Part shown: one piece after another, positions 6,328 through 14,647 of the stretch
Layout: the number at the start of each line of letters is the position of its first letter
How positions within the stretch are numbered: position 1 is the stretch's first letter
Source of the DNA: Roseiflexus sp034432635
GTDB lineage: Bacteria; Chloroflexota; Chloroflexia; Chloroflexales; Roseiflexaceae
Direction of reading: 5' to 3'
Assembly: GCA_034432635.1 (NCBI GenBank)
Contig: DAOUBK010000082.1
Span: 5,283 to 69,282 of the forward strand
DNA: 64,000 nucleotides
Position numbers and translations under genes: made by a program
Notes under the pieces: model-generated
What the model saw: only the letters and a program-made list of their open reading frames with translations
What the model was told of the DNA's origin: nothing
Database searches by the model: none

Positions 6328-8556
6328 ATGGACGCTCTCAGGCGGTTCGCCGCTTCGAAGAAATCAGCGTCCAGGGAGCCGGTGTTGAGCCAGTCGAAGC
6401 GTAATCCTCATTTGCCGCCCTGGCTTCAAGATGTGCCTTTGCCGCCCAGGCCGCCGGATGTTGATCAACCGGCGGGTGGTGCTCCGCTCTTTGCTGGCTT
6501 GCCTGAGTGGCTGCGCGATGAGGACGAAGCGCCTCCATCCTTTACACCAGACTGGTTGAGTCAGACAGCCGAACCGCCACATCCAGAGCCAGATTGGTTG
6601 ACCGTTCCCGATCAGACGCTTCAACCGCCTACCGAAACAACTGCGCCACCAGAAGCATCGCCCCCTTCCTGGCTTCAGTCGTTGCGCGACTCCATCGTGC
6701 TACCTGAAGAGGAAGCCGGGCATGAGCCACTCCCCTTTGCATTCGCCGGTGAGCCAGAGGATGCTCCACAGACCGGATCGAGCAGCGACGCGGAAGTTCC
6801 GTCGTGGCTGATTAGCGAACAACCTGACCACGGATCCAACCAGCCGCCGGAACAACCTGCCGACAGCGCATTTCCGCTTGCGTCTGACGCTGCCGGTGAG
6901 CCGGTTGAATCGGTACATCTTCCAGACTGGCTTCGCGAATTGCCGATCGATAATGTATCGCAGGCATCACCCTCTCCGCAAACCACATCGCAGGGTGAGG
7001 AGCTTCCTGCCTGGCTACTCCGGGATGAACCTTCAATTACAGCATCACCGGAAGGCTCCCAATCGGCAGGCAACCTGCCCGACTGGTTGCGTGACATCGC
7101 TGCCCAACCGCCCACTGCGCCGGTTGCGCCTGCTGCGGAGACCGCTCCGCCTGCCACCGACCTGCCCGACTGGTTGACGGGAGCGATGTCCACACCCGAC
7201 GTTCCATCGGCAGAAGAGAAACCCGTTACACATCCGTCAGCACCGTCCGATCTACCCGACTGGCTTCGGACACCAGATGCGTCAGCAGGAGCGACAGGAT
7301 TGCCGGACTGGTTGCGCGGTGCCGAAGTTCCAGTATCACCTGATGCACATGATGGTCGATCATATACAGCTGAACCTGCTGCACCCCGTGGCTCCAGCGA
7401 TCTGCTCAGCGGGATGGATCTACCGGAATGGTTGCGCATCGAACCGGAGCCAAAACCGGAACCCCCTCCTCTCAGCGGGCGCGATCTCGACTGGTTGACA
7501 CGTCTTGGCAGCATTGCAGAGGACGAGACGATTACCGGCGTGACAGTTACCACGCCAAAACTGCCTCCTCCTCCGGCGCCAAAACGCACTGAGGAACAAG
7601 TTGCCGCGATCAACCTTCTGCGTCGTCTGGCCGCCGAACCAATTCCGGCAGCGGTACCGATGCCGCTGCCTGAACCGACGGGCGCACTTCAACGCATTGG
7701 TCTTGAGCGCATGCTCTCGATGGTTCTGCTCATCCTGGTTATCGTCGCCATCATGGTTCCAGGGCTGGTTCCGGCACTTGAAACGCCGCCGGTTATCCCT
7801 AGCGCATCGGGGATACACCAGCAGATCGCAGCCCTTGGCGCAAACGACGTTGTGTTGATCGGCTACGAGTGGGATGCCCGGCGCGTTGGTGAATTGCGCC
7901 CCCTTGAACAGGCGGTGATCGGGCAGTTGATCAGGCAGAATGTCAAACTTATCCTGGTGAGCACCGATCCACAGGGAACATTGCTGCAGTTCGATCTCCT
8001 CGACACGCTGCGTCAGGAAGGTTACCGTCAGCAAGGGGAAGGGTACCTCCTGTTGGGCTACAAACCCGGCGGCGAAATGGCGCTGCGCATGGTAGGGCGC
8101 GACTTTCAAACTGTGCTGCGCAGCGACTACCGCGGTGATGATGCCACCGGCAGCATGCTGATCACAGGCGTCGACACCGGTCGCCCTATCACACGTCTGA
8201 ACGACATGTCGCTGATCATCGTTCTCGCAGATGATACACCCGATGTCCAGGGATGGATGGAACAGGTCTACCCTCAGACGCAGGCAGGCGATCGTCCCGT
8301 GTCACTCGTTTTCCTGCTGCCGGAAGAGGCAGCACCGATTGTGCAACCATATATGCGTCAGCCTGGTGTTGCCGCGCTCGCCGGGCGCCGTGGCGCACTA
8401 GCGTATGCTGCACTTGACCAGAACGCCGGTTCACTCGATCCGGTGGCCGCCACGTCGATCGCACAGCAACGGCTGGCGACGCTGCTGTTTGCCCTTGTTC
8501 TCCTCGTCGGTCTGGCAGGTGTCGGTGTTGCTGCGCTGCGTGGGAGGCGGTCATGA
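6328..8556 (+). CDS. PxWL-repeat membrane protein, unknown
   Basis: A 742-residue protein in three parts. Residues 1-450 are a disordered, proline- and acid-rich arm with fourteen short PxWL or DWL motifs (commonly LPDWLR), with WL at residues 32, 61, 76, 90, 115, 160, 201, 229, 253, 282, 312, 328, 368 and 389. A TM helix follows at about 462-482, then a soluble alpha/beta domain at about 490-705, and a second TM helix near 712-735 before RGRRS. The TM-domain-TM layout mirrors the first gene of the operon. The ATG at 6328 has no clear SD; a TTG at 6385 behind GGGAG is possible. The stop overlaps the next start by 4 nt. The WL motifs look like linear docking peptides; the partner is unknown. 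Confidence 0.72.
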   Translation: MDALRRFAASKKSASREPVLSQSKRNPHLPPWLQDVPLPPRPPDVDQPAGGAPLFAGLPEWLRDEDEAPPSFTPDWLSQTAEPPHPEPDWLTVPDQTLQPPTETTAPPEASPPSWLQSLRDSIVLPEEEAGHEPLPFAFAGEPEDAPQTGSSSDAEVPSWLISEQPDHGSNQPPEQPADSAFPLASDAAGEPVESVHLPDWLRELPIDNVSQASPSPQTTSQGEELPAWLLRDEPSITASPEGSQSAGNLPDWLRDIAAQPPTAPVAPAAETAPPATDLPDWLTGAMSTPDVPSAEEKPVTHPSAPSDLPDWLRTPDASAGATGLPDWLRGAEVPVSPDAHDGRSYTAEPAAPRGSSDLLSGMDLPEWLRIEPEPKPEPPPLSGRDLDWLTRLGSIAEDETITGVTVTTPKLPPPPAPKRTEEQVAAINLLRRLAAEPIPAAVPMPLPEPTGALQRIGLERMLSMVLLILVIVAIMVPGLVPALETPPVIPSASGIHQQIAALGANDVVLIGYEWDARRVGELRPLEQAVIGQLIRQNVKLILVSTDPQGTLLQFDLLDTLRQEGYRQQGEGYLLLGYKPGGEMALRMVGRDFQTVLRSDYRGDDATGSMLITGVDTGRPITRLNDMSLIIVLADDTPDVQGWMEQVYPQTQAGDRPVSLVFLLPEEAAPIVQPYMRQPGVAALAGRRGALAYAALDQNAGSLDPVAATSIAQQRLATLLFALVLLVGLAGVGVAALRGRRS

Positions 8557-9200
8557 CTCAGGACGCTATCGTCAATATCATCGCAGTAGCGCTGACGCTG
8601 ATGGTTTTGAGTCGAGTCGCGGGCGATAACCCACTGTTTCGTATTGCACAGTATCTGTTCGTTGGCGTATCACTCGGTCTGGCATTCGTGGTATCCTACC
8701 ATCAGGCGCTCCGTCCTGCAGCCGTGGCGCTGTTGAGCGCCGAACCACCGGCGATCTGGCTATACGGCGTGCCGCTGGCGCTCGGCGTGTTACTCCTGCC
8801 GCGTATCACCGGCGATCAGCGTCTGTCATGGCTGGCGAACATTCCGCTGGCGCTCGTCTTCGGCGTTGGAGGAGCGCTGGCGATTGGTGGTGCGATCATC
8901 GGCACATTACTGCCGCAGATCCGCGATACTGCGCGCGCACCCTCCGACGACATCGGCGCCATCGCTGGAGTAGCAGTGCTGGTCATCGGGACTGTTCTGA
9001 CGCTTGCGTCCTTCTACTACACGACGCCACCAGAGAGCCGCAGCGGACGCATTCTCAAAGGAATAGCCACGATCGGGCACTGGCTGATCATGGTTGCGTT
9101 TGGTTTTTTCTTCGCCGGTGCGCTGCAAAGTTATCTGAGCGCACTGGTTGAACGGTTGAACTTCGTGCTGGCGGTAGTTCGCAGTTTCTTTGGCGTCTGA
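8553..9200 (+). CDS. Polytopic membrane protein, unknown
   Basis: A 215-residue protein with about six or seven hydrophobic helices, including residues 5-20, 28-45, 68-83, 95-118, 132-153 and 170-190. Its ATG overlaps the stop of the PxWL gene (ATGA), which implies translational coupling. The sequence includes RITGDQRLSWLANIPLALVF and ends LNFVLAVVRSFFGV. No family is recognised. It is the fourth gene of the operon and the last before the actin-fold ATPase. Confidence 0.75.
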   Translation: MTQDAIVNIIAVALTLMVLSRVAGDNPLFRIAQYLFVGVSLGLAFVVSYHQALRPAAVALLSAEPPAIWLYGVPLALGVLLLPRITGDQRLSWLANIPLALVFGVGGALAIGGAIIGTLLPQIRDTARAPSDDIGAIAGVAVLVIGTVLTLASFYYTTPPESRSGRILKGIATIGHWLIMVAFGFFFAGALQSYLSALVERLNFVLAVVRSFFGV

Positions 9201-9219
9201 GAACAGGAAACCGTATCGC

Positions 9220-11232
9220 ATGTCCGACCTAAAACTCCACGCTCTTCTGATTGCCGACATCGGCAGTGTGATGACCCATGTCTGGCTGGTTGACGCTGTT
9301 GATGGCGAAACGCGCCTGATTGGCCAATCCGAAGCACCTGGCGGTCTCGCGCCGGCGGACGATCCGACATCCGCCATTCTTGAAGCCACTCACCATATCG
9401 AGGATCAAACCGGTCGTCGCCTGATTGACAACGGTGCGCTAGTTACGCCGAAAAATGCAGAGGGTCATGGGGTCGACGGCATAGTGGTGTGCAGCAGCGC
9501 CGCCGGCTTGATGGGGCTGGTGATTGCCGCAATCGCCGGTGACATTTCAGCGCGGAGCGCTCTGCGTGCCACACGTTCCACATATACGCACATACTTCAG
9601 ACAATCACGCTCGACGATGCGGTACGCCAGGATCAGATCGGGGTAATCGGCGACTCAGGATTGACGTGGATCGAACGGCAGGTGCAATCACTCCTCGGCG
9701 TTCGTCCCGATGCAGTTTTGATCGTCGGCGGGATCGAGGGGGGCGCGCAGGAGTCACTGGTTCGCCTGGCGCACATTATTGGACTGGCATCGTTGAATAT
9801 TCAGGTCGATACACAGGGTCAGCAGATGCGTCATCTTGCGCGGCGACCGGTTATTTTTGCCGGGAACAGTCAGGCGCGCGAACGGGTTGCGGCTGCGCTG
9901 GCAGAACGCGCCGATCTGATTGTCATTGATAACATCCGACCAACGCTCGATATCGAGTGTCTCGAACCGGTGCGCCGCGAGATCGTCCGTCTGTATGATC
10001 GATTGATGATGCCTCGACTTGCGCGCATATCGGGATTGACGCGCGTGCCGGCGCGCGCTTCGTGTGATGCGGCCGGAGTGATGACACGCTTTATCGCCGA
10101 ACAGACCCGGAGTGGCGTCCTTGTACTGGATGTCGGTGGAATGAGCACAACTGCGCACCTGTGTAGCCAGGGGCGTTACAGTCCAGTAATACTGGGTGGC
10201 GTCGGCAGCGGGTATGGGGTCGGCGCAGTCCTGGCACGTCGAGGCGTCGAAGCTATTCGATGCTGGCTGCCTTTCCCAATCAGTGAACGTGATCTGGTGC
10301 ACTGGCTGCTCAACAAAATGCTGCGTCCACACATCCCGCCGCTCACCCGCGAGGATCTTTTGATCGAGTATGCCGTTGCACGCGAGGCGCTAGCGTGTGT
10401 GCTAGAGGCGTTGCTGGACGAGCGCCCGGACGCTGCTTACGAGCGTGTCTTCATCGGAGGCGGGGTCTTCCGGCATGCGCCGCATCCTGGACTGACGACG
10501 CTGACCCTTCTCGATGCCCTGCAACCAACATCGAAAGAGAACGTGCTGGCGCTCGATCTCCATCTCGATGCGCTTGGCTTGATCAACGCCTGCGGTGTGC
10601 TCGCTTTCACCGAACCGGATGCAGCAATGACCCTTTTTGAACGCGATCTGATGCACAATACTCCGCTGGCAACCGTCGTAACGACGCTCGGCGAAGGTCA
10701 TCCAGGGGAACTAGCTGTCGAAGCGGAGTTGCGCGTGGAAGGCAGAGCCACCCACACGGTGCGCGTTGCTCACGGCGAAATTGCACGCCTGAACCTGCCT
10801 CCCGGTCGGTACGGCACATTGACGCTGCGTCCGGCTGCCGGCGTGCGGATCGGCAGAAATGCGCCCGGTGCGGAAGTATCTTCAGACCTGGCAGCCATCC
10901 ATGGCAGCACTCTTGGTGTGGTCATTGATGCCCGCGGAAGACCGTTGCGCCTGCCGGAGGACGCACAGGCGCGTCAGCAGGCGCTCTGGTCGTGGCTGAT
11001 GGCGCTGGGCATCGAGCGCGAACCTCTGCCCTATCCGGCGCTCGATAGCGTTGTTGAGGCATCACTCCCTGTGCTGACCGCGCCGGTCATCCCGGCGTCG
11101 CTGCAGCGTTCCAGCGAAAGCCGCCCGACAACCGAGACACCTGTTGCGAGCGGCAGCATCGAGAGTGATCTGGCAAAACTGCGACAGACGGTCGAAGAGC
11201 CGAAAAAACGTGGACTCTTCCGCCGCAGGTAG
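9220..11232 (+). CDS. GlmL/MutL-family actin-fold (ASKHA) ATPase-like protein
   Basis: A 670-residue protein of the glutamate mutase L family. The N-terminal phosphate-1 motif is LLIADIGSVMTHVWLVDA, the phosphate-2 motif is VLVLDVGGMSTTAHLC near residue 303, and the adenosine motif is RVFIGGGVFRHAP near residue 410. A C-terminal beta-rich domain (LNLPPGRYGTLTLRP, GSTLGVVIDARGRPLRLPED) is followed by a basic tail KKRGLFRRR. GlmL proteins accompany adenosylcobalamin-dependent mutases, but no mutase or cobalamin gene lies here. ATG 9220 with AGGA upstream is preferred to a TTG at 9190 inside the previous gene. It closes the operon, 2 nt before the convergent cyclophilin stop. A role as an ATPase for the membrane proteins is inferred. 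Confidence 0.85.
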   Translation: MSDLKLHALLIADIGSVMTHVWLVDAVDGETRLIGQSEAPGGLAPADDPTSAILEATHHIEDQTGRRLIDNGALVTPKNAEGHGVDGIVVCSSAAGLMGLVIAAIAGDISARSALRATRSTYTHILQTITLDDAVRQDQIGVIGDSGLTWIERQVQSLLGVRPDAVLIVGGIEGGAQESLVRLAHIIGLASLNIQVDTQGQQMRHLARRPVIFAGNSQARERVAAALAERADLIVIDNIRPTLDIECLEPVRREIVRLYDRLMMPRLARISGLTRVPARASCDAAGVMTRFIAEQTRSGVLVLDVGGMSTTAHLCSQGRYSPVILGGVGSGYGVGAVLARRGVEAIRCWLPFPISERDLVHWLLNKMLRPHIPPLTREDLLIEYAVAREALACVLEALLDERPDAAYERVFIGGGVFRHAPHPGLTTLTLLDALQPTSKENVLALDLHLDALGLINACGVLAFTEPDAAMTLFERDLMHNTPLATVVTTLGEGHPGELAVEAELRVEGRATHTVRVAHGEIARLNLPPGRYGTLTLRPAAGVRIGRNAPGAEVSSDLAAIHGSTLGVVIDARGRPLRLPEDAQARQQALWSWLMALGIEREPLPYPALDSVVEASLPVLTAPVIPASLQRSSESRPTTETPVASGSIESDLAKLRQTVEEPKKRGLFRRR

Positions 11233-11234
11233 CA

Positions 11235-11987
11235 TCATTGCTCGGTGATCGTTACTCTGAGCATCTGCTCGCCTGGTTCGGTCGGATTTTCATCCGGGTT
11301 GCGCAACGGGATGCCGTCGACAATCTCCTGACCCTGAATTACCTCGCCGAAAATGGTGTACTGACCATTCAGGTGTGGCGCCGGTGCGGTGGTAATGAAG
11401 AACTGTGATCCGGCGCTGTTGGGCATGGGTGTTCGTGCCATTGCCACGATTCCAGGGCGGTCGAAGATCATGTCCGGAGCAAACTCGTCTTTGATTGTAT
11501 AGCCAGGTCCTCCCGTACCGGTTCCGGTCGGATCGCCTCCCTGGGCCATAAAGCCGGGCAGCACCCGATGCCAGGTCACCCCGTCGTAGAACCCTTCACG
11601 CGCCAGAAAAACGAAGTTGTTGACCGTTTCCGGCGCAAGATCGGGACGCAGCCTGATGACAATATCGCCGCGGGGTGTGGTGATCGTTGCAGTATAGGTT
11701 CGCGCCGGGTCGATCCTCATTGGTGGGGGGGCAGTGTAAAACCCATTACGCGCAGCAACATCCGCCGGCAGCCCGCCAGGAGTGTAGCCGGATACCGTTG
11801 GCACAGCCACAAATGGCGCAGGCGTCGGTTCAGCAACCTGTTGCCGGGCATTGTTACCGGATCGTACCAGCATGATCCCCAGCGTGATAAAGATGAGAAT
11901 GATGCCAACCGCAGCCGCAATCCCGGCTGGCGAGACGCTCTGAGGCGCCGGTTCTGGCGCCTTTTTGTTCCGTGATGTCTGACTCAC
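11235..11987 (-). CDS. Membrane-anchored cyclophilin-type peptidyl-prolyl isomerase
   Basis: A 250-residue protein. A short basic N-terminus precedes one TM helix at about residues 19-41 (GIAAAVGIILIFITLGIMLV), a proline-rich linker and a cyclophilin domain from about residue 95. Core motifs are WHRVLPGFMAQGGDPTGTG (catalytic Arg), NSAGSQFFIT and LNGQYTIFGEVIQG. The tryptophan that binds cyclosporin in many cyclophilins is replaced by His in APHLNGQ. It probably folds exported proteins outside the membrane. GTG 11987 is chosen for its GAGGAG SD 7 nt upstream; a reading from 12089 would add an unlikely cysteine-rich leader. Confidence 0.9.
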   Translation of the reverse strand: MSQTSRNKKAPEPAPQSVSPAGIAAAVGIILIFITLGIMLVRSGNNARQQVAEPTPAPFVAVPTVSGYTPGGLPADVAARNGFYTAPPPMRIDPARTYTATITTPRGDIVIRLRPDLAPETVNNFVFLAREGFYDGVTWHRVLPGFMAQGGDPTGTGTGGPGYTIKDEFAPDMIFDRPGIVAMARTPMPNSAGSQFFITTAPAPHLNGQYTIFGEVIQGQEIVDGIPLRNPDENPTEPGEQMLRVTITEQ

Positions 11988-12114
11988 ACGCGCTCTCCTC
12001 GTTGTATGTCGTGCGTTTCGCCTGCTTCCAGGCAACCCAAACAGCACACTATTATAGCAGCACCGCCGATTCTGCCGCCCGTGGCACATCCATTGCGCAG
12101 TGCATACAGTAATC

Positions 12115-12123
12115 TGGTATCAT
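12115..12123 (+). promoter_or_regulatory. Predicted extended -10 promoter of fni
   Basis: TGGTATCAT, with TTGCGC at 12093-12098 as a weak -35 (19-bp spacer). The -10 overlaps the ATG at 12122, so transcripts would start near 12130 and that ATG could not be used. Confidence 0.5.
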
Positions 12124-12124
12124 G

Positions 12125-12196
12125 ACGGTCACACATCCGACGAGGAAAACTATGAGCGAAACGGTCACACATCCGACGAGGAAAACTATGAGCGAA
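12125..12196 (+). repeat. 36-bp perfect tandem duplication containing SD and start codon of fni
   Basis: Two identical 36-bp copies, 12125-12160 and 12161-12196. Each holds GAGGAAAACT followed by ATGAGCGAA, so the ribosome binding site and start codon are doubled in frame (ATG 12152 and 12188). Confidence 0.97.
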
Positions 12197-13225
12197 TCTG
12201 AACAGACGATCAGCCGCAAGCTCGACCATGTGCGCATCGTGCTGGGTGAAGATGTTGCCGCTAAAGGGGTTACCACCGGTTTCGCCGCTTACCGCCTGCC
12301 GCACGACGCTGCGCCCGAACTCGACCTTGCCGAAATTGATACCAGTGTGACGTTTCTCGGCAAACGAATGCGCGTGCCGCTCCTCATCAGTTCAATGACC
12401 GGCGGCGCACGTGATGTGGCACGTATTAACGTGGCGCTCGCCGAAGCTGCCGAGGCGCTTGGACTGGCGATGGGAGTTGGTTCGCAGCGTGCAGCACTGG
12501 TCGATCCGCGCCTGGCGGACACCTATCGCGTTCGTCATGTTGCACCCACGATCCCGTTGCTGGCGAACCTCGGTGCCGTACAGCTCAACTACGGTTTTGG
12601 CGTGGATGAATGTCGTCGCGCCGTCGATATGATCGAAGCCGATGCGCTGGTGCTGCATTTCAATGCGTTACAGGAAGCCGTTCAACCCGAAGGGAATACC
12701 AACTTCAAAGGATTGTTGCGGCGGATCGAAGAAGTGTGCCTGCACCTCGACGTGCCGGTGATCGCCAAGGAAGTGGGCAACGGCATTGGCGCAGCTACAG
12801 CGCGACGCCTGGTTGATGTGGGGGTGAAAATCATCGACGTGGCCGGCGCCGGGGGCACCAGCTGGAGCGAAGTTGAGCGCTTCCGCCACACAACCGAGCG
12901 CGGTGCACAGGTGGCTGGCGCTTTTGCCGGATGGGGCCTTCCCACAACCGAGGCGATCCGTCAGGTACGCGCCGCACTTCCCGACATTACGATCATCGGC
13001 AGTGGCGGTGTGCGCAGCGGCGTCGATGTAGCAAAAGCGATTGCGCTTGGCGCCGATCTCGCTGCCACTGCACGACCCGCGCTTATTCCGGCAGTCGATG
13101 AACGCGGCGCGGCGGCGGTTATTGAAAGTTTGCAGACCTATATCGACGAACTGCGGATCGCAATGTTTTGTACGGGGTGCGGCGACCTTGCAGCGCTGCG
13201 GCAGTTGCGTCTCGAACGGGTCTGA
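12188..13225 (+). CDS. fni: Type II isopentenyl-diphosphate delta-isomerase
   Basis: About 345 residues from ATG 12188. This FMN- and NADPH-dependent enzyme interconverts IPP and DMAPP for isoprenoids (carotenoids, quinones, lipids). Diagnostic motifs are RKLDHVRIVL at the N-terminus, SSMTGGA, ANLGAVQL, QPEGNTNF, IAKEVGNGI, GAGGTSWSEVE and GSGGVRSGVDVAKA for flavin phosphate binding. Two in-frame ATGs (12152, 12188) have identical SDs because of the 36-bp duplication; 12188 gives the shortest leader before RKLDHV, while 12152 would add MSETVTHPTRKT. It is followed 26 nt later by recF. Confidence 0.95.
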   Translation: MSESEQTISRKLDHVRIVLGEDVAAKGVTTGFAAYRLPHDAAPELDLAEIDTSVTFLGKRMRVPLLISSMTGGARDVARINVALAEAAEALGLAMGVGSQRAALVDPRLADTYRVRHVAPTIPLLANLGAVQLNYGFGVDECRRAVDMIEADALVLHFNALQEAVQPEGNTNFKGLLRRIEEVCLHLDVPVIAKEVGNGIGAATARRLVDVGVKIIDVAGAGGTSWSEVERFRHTTERGAQVAGAFAGWGLPTTEAIRQVRAALPDITIIGSGGVRSGVDVAKAIALGADLAATARPALIPAVDERGAAAVIESLQTYIDELRIAMFCTGCGDLAALRQLRLERV

Positions 13226-13251
13226 GCGCTGTGTGCCCAACGGTCGCTGGT

Positions 13252-14436
13252 ATGTATGTATCACACCTCAGTCTACGCGATTTCCGCAACTACGAACGGC
13301 TCGATCTGACGCTCGAACCGGGTGTGATTCTGCTCTACGGTCTGAATGCTGCCGGTAAAACGACTGTGCTCGAAGCGATTTACTTTCTGGCGACGACCCG
13401 CTCGCCGCGTGCCGGAGCGGATCGCGAGCTGGTGCGATTCGAGGCGCAGGGAGACATTGGCGTTCCCCCTTTTGCACGACTGGTATGCGACGTTATGCGC
13501 GCTGACGGGCATGTGCGTCTCGAAGTGGTGGTACAGCGTCGTGCTGACGACGAGTCACCCGGCGGCATCTCCCCGACGATCAAGACCGTGCGCGTGGATC
13601 GTAAGACCGTGCGCGCGCTCGACCTAGTGGGCAACCTGCGCGTGGTGCTCTTCACTCCAGCCGATATTGCGCTGATCACCGGCGCACCTGCCGAACGTCG
13701 CCGGTATCTGGATGTGACCCTCTCGCAGATCGAGGGGCGCTACGTTCGCACCCTGGCACACTACCAGAAAGTGGTTCAACAGCGCAACAGCCTGTTGCGC
13801 GCCTGGCGTGACGGACGCCGTCCACTACGGTATGCCGGCGATGAACTGGCGTTCTGGGATCGGGAACTGGCAATGGCTGGATCATACCTGTTGCGTGAAC
13901 GGCTCCGCGCAGTTGTCGATCTCAATGAACTGACAGGACCACTCTACCGCCGGATGACCGGCAGTGATGCGCCGCTTGTTGTGACCTACCAGAGTAGCGT
14001 GGCAGGCATTGATCCGACGTCCGACGGTCGGATGATCGAGCAGGCGTTTCTGGCGCACCTCACACATCTGCGCGACGACGAGATTGGACGCGGACAGACG
14101 TTGATCGGCCCACACCGCGACGACCTGCTTATTACTGTCGATGACATCCCAATGGGCGCATACGGTTCACGCGGGCAGCAGCGCAGCGCGACGCTGGCAC
14201 TCAAACTCGGTGAGGCAGAACTGATGCGCGCGCGCACCGGCGATACGCCGGTGCTTCTGCTGGATGATGTGCTGTCGGAACTGGACGCCGAGCGGCGGGT
14301 GTATGTGCAGGAAGTTATTGCACGCCCCGGTCAGCAAACTCTTGTAACCGCCACTAGCACCGACGACTTCAGCGTCGAATTCCTCAGAAGCGCGCGTCGC
14401 TGGCGCGTCGAGGGTGGCCGTCTCTATCCTGCCTGA
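13252..14436 (+). CDS. recF: DNA replication and repair protein RecF
   Basis: A 394-residue SMC-like ATPase that helps load RecA at gapped DNA and stalled forks. It begins MYVSHLSLRDFRNYERLDL; Walker A is GLNAAGKTTVLEAIYFL (residues about 30-46), the ABC-like signature region is GSRGQQRSATLALKLGE (near 305), and Walker B is PVLLLDDVLSELDAERR (near 335). ATG 13252 gives the family N-terminus; a longer opening from 13168 overlaps fni. Unlike many genomes it is not next to dnaA, dnaN or gyrB here, but follows fni. Confidence 0.96.
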   Translation: MYVSHLSLRDFRNYERLDLTLEPGVILLYGLNAAGKTTVLEAIYFLATTRSPRAGADRELVRFEAQGDIGVPPFARLVCDVMRADGHVRLEVVVQRRADDESPGGISPTIKTVRVDRKTVRALDLVGNLRVVLFTPADIALITGAPAERRRYLDVTLSQIEGRYVRTLAHYQKVVQQRNSLLRAWRDGRRPLRYAGDELAFWDRELAMAGSYLLRERLRAVVDLNELTGPLYRRMTGSDAPLVVTYQSSVAGIDPTSDGRMIEQAFLAHLTHLRDDEIGRGQTLIGPHRDDLLITVDDIPMGAYGSRGQQRSATLALKLGEAELMRARTGDTPVLLLDDVLSELDAERRVYVQEVIARPGQQTLVTATSTDDFSVEFLRSARRWRVEGGRLYPA

Positions 14437-14468
14437 AGCCTCCAGGTACTCTGCCTGTGTCTACAAAA

Positions 14469-14505
14469 CCTGTCCCCTCTTCCGTAGTACGAAAGAGGGG
14501 ACAGG
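14469..14505. terminator. Near-perfect palindromic hairpin between convergent genes
   Basis: The arms CCTGTCCCCTCTT (14469-14481) and AAGAGGGGACAGG (14493-14505) are perfectly complementary over 13 bp. The 11-nt loop itself contains CGTA-G-TACG. There is no T-tract. It lies between recF (plus) and the phasin-like gene (minus) and could terminate both. The rest of 14437-14647 shows nothing else. Confidence 0.55.
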
Positions 14506-14647
14506 GGCAGAACGTCACACCTCCCTCACGCTACGACGCCGGGGTCAGCATGGTATGGTTGCAGCATTGCAGCGTGCTTTTCACCGTCCGCGCCAGCATA
14601 TGCGGAGACGCAGTCACGGCGGCGGGAGTGAGGATTGCTCGAAGGAA

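Noticed and set aside
12122..12124. Most upstream in-frame ATG of fni
   Set aside because: It overlaps the predicted -10 (TGGTATCAT) and has no SD, while the two downstream ATGs each have GAGGAAAA.
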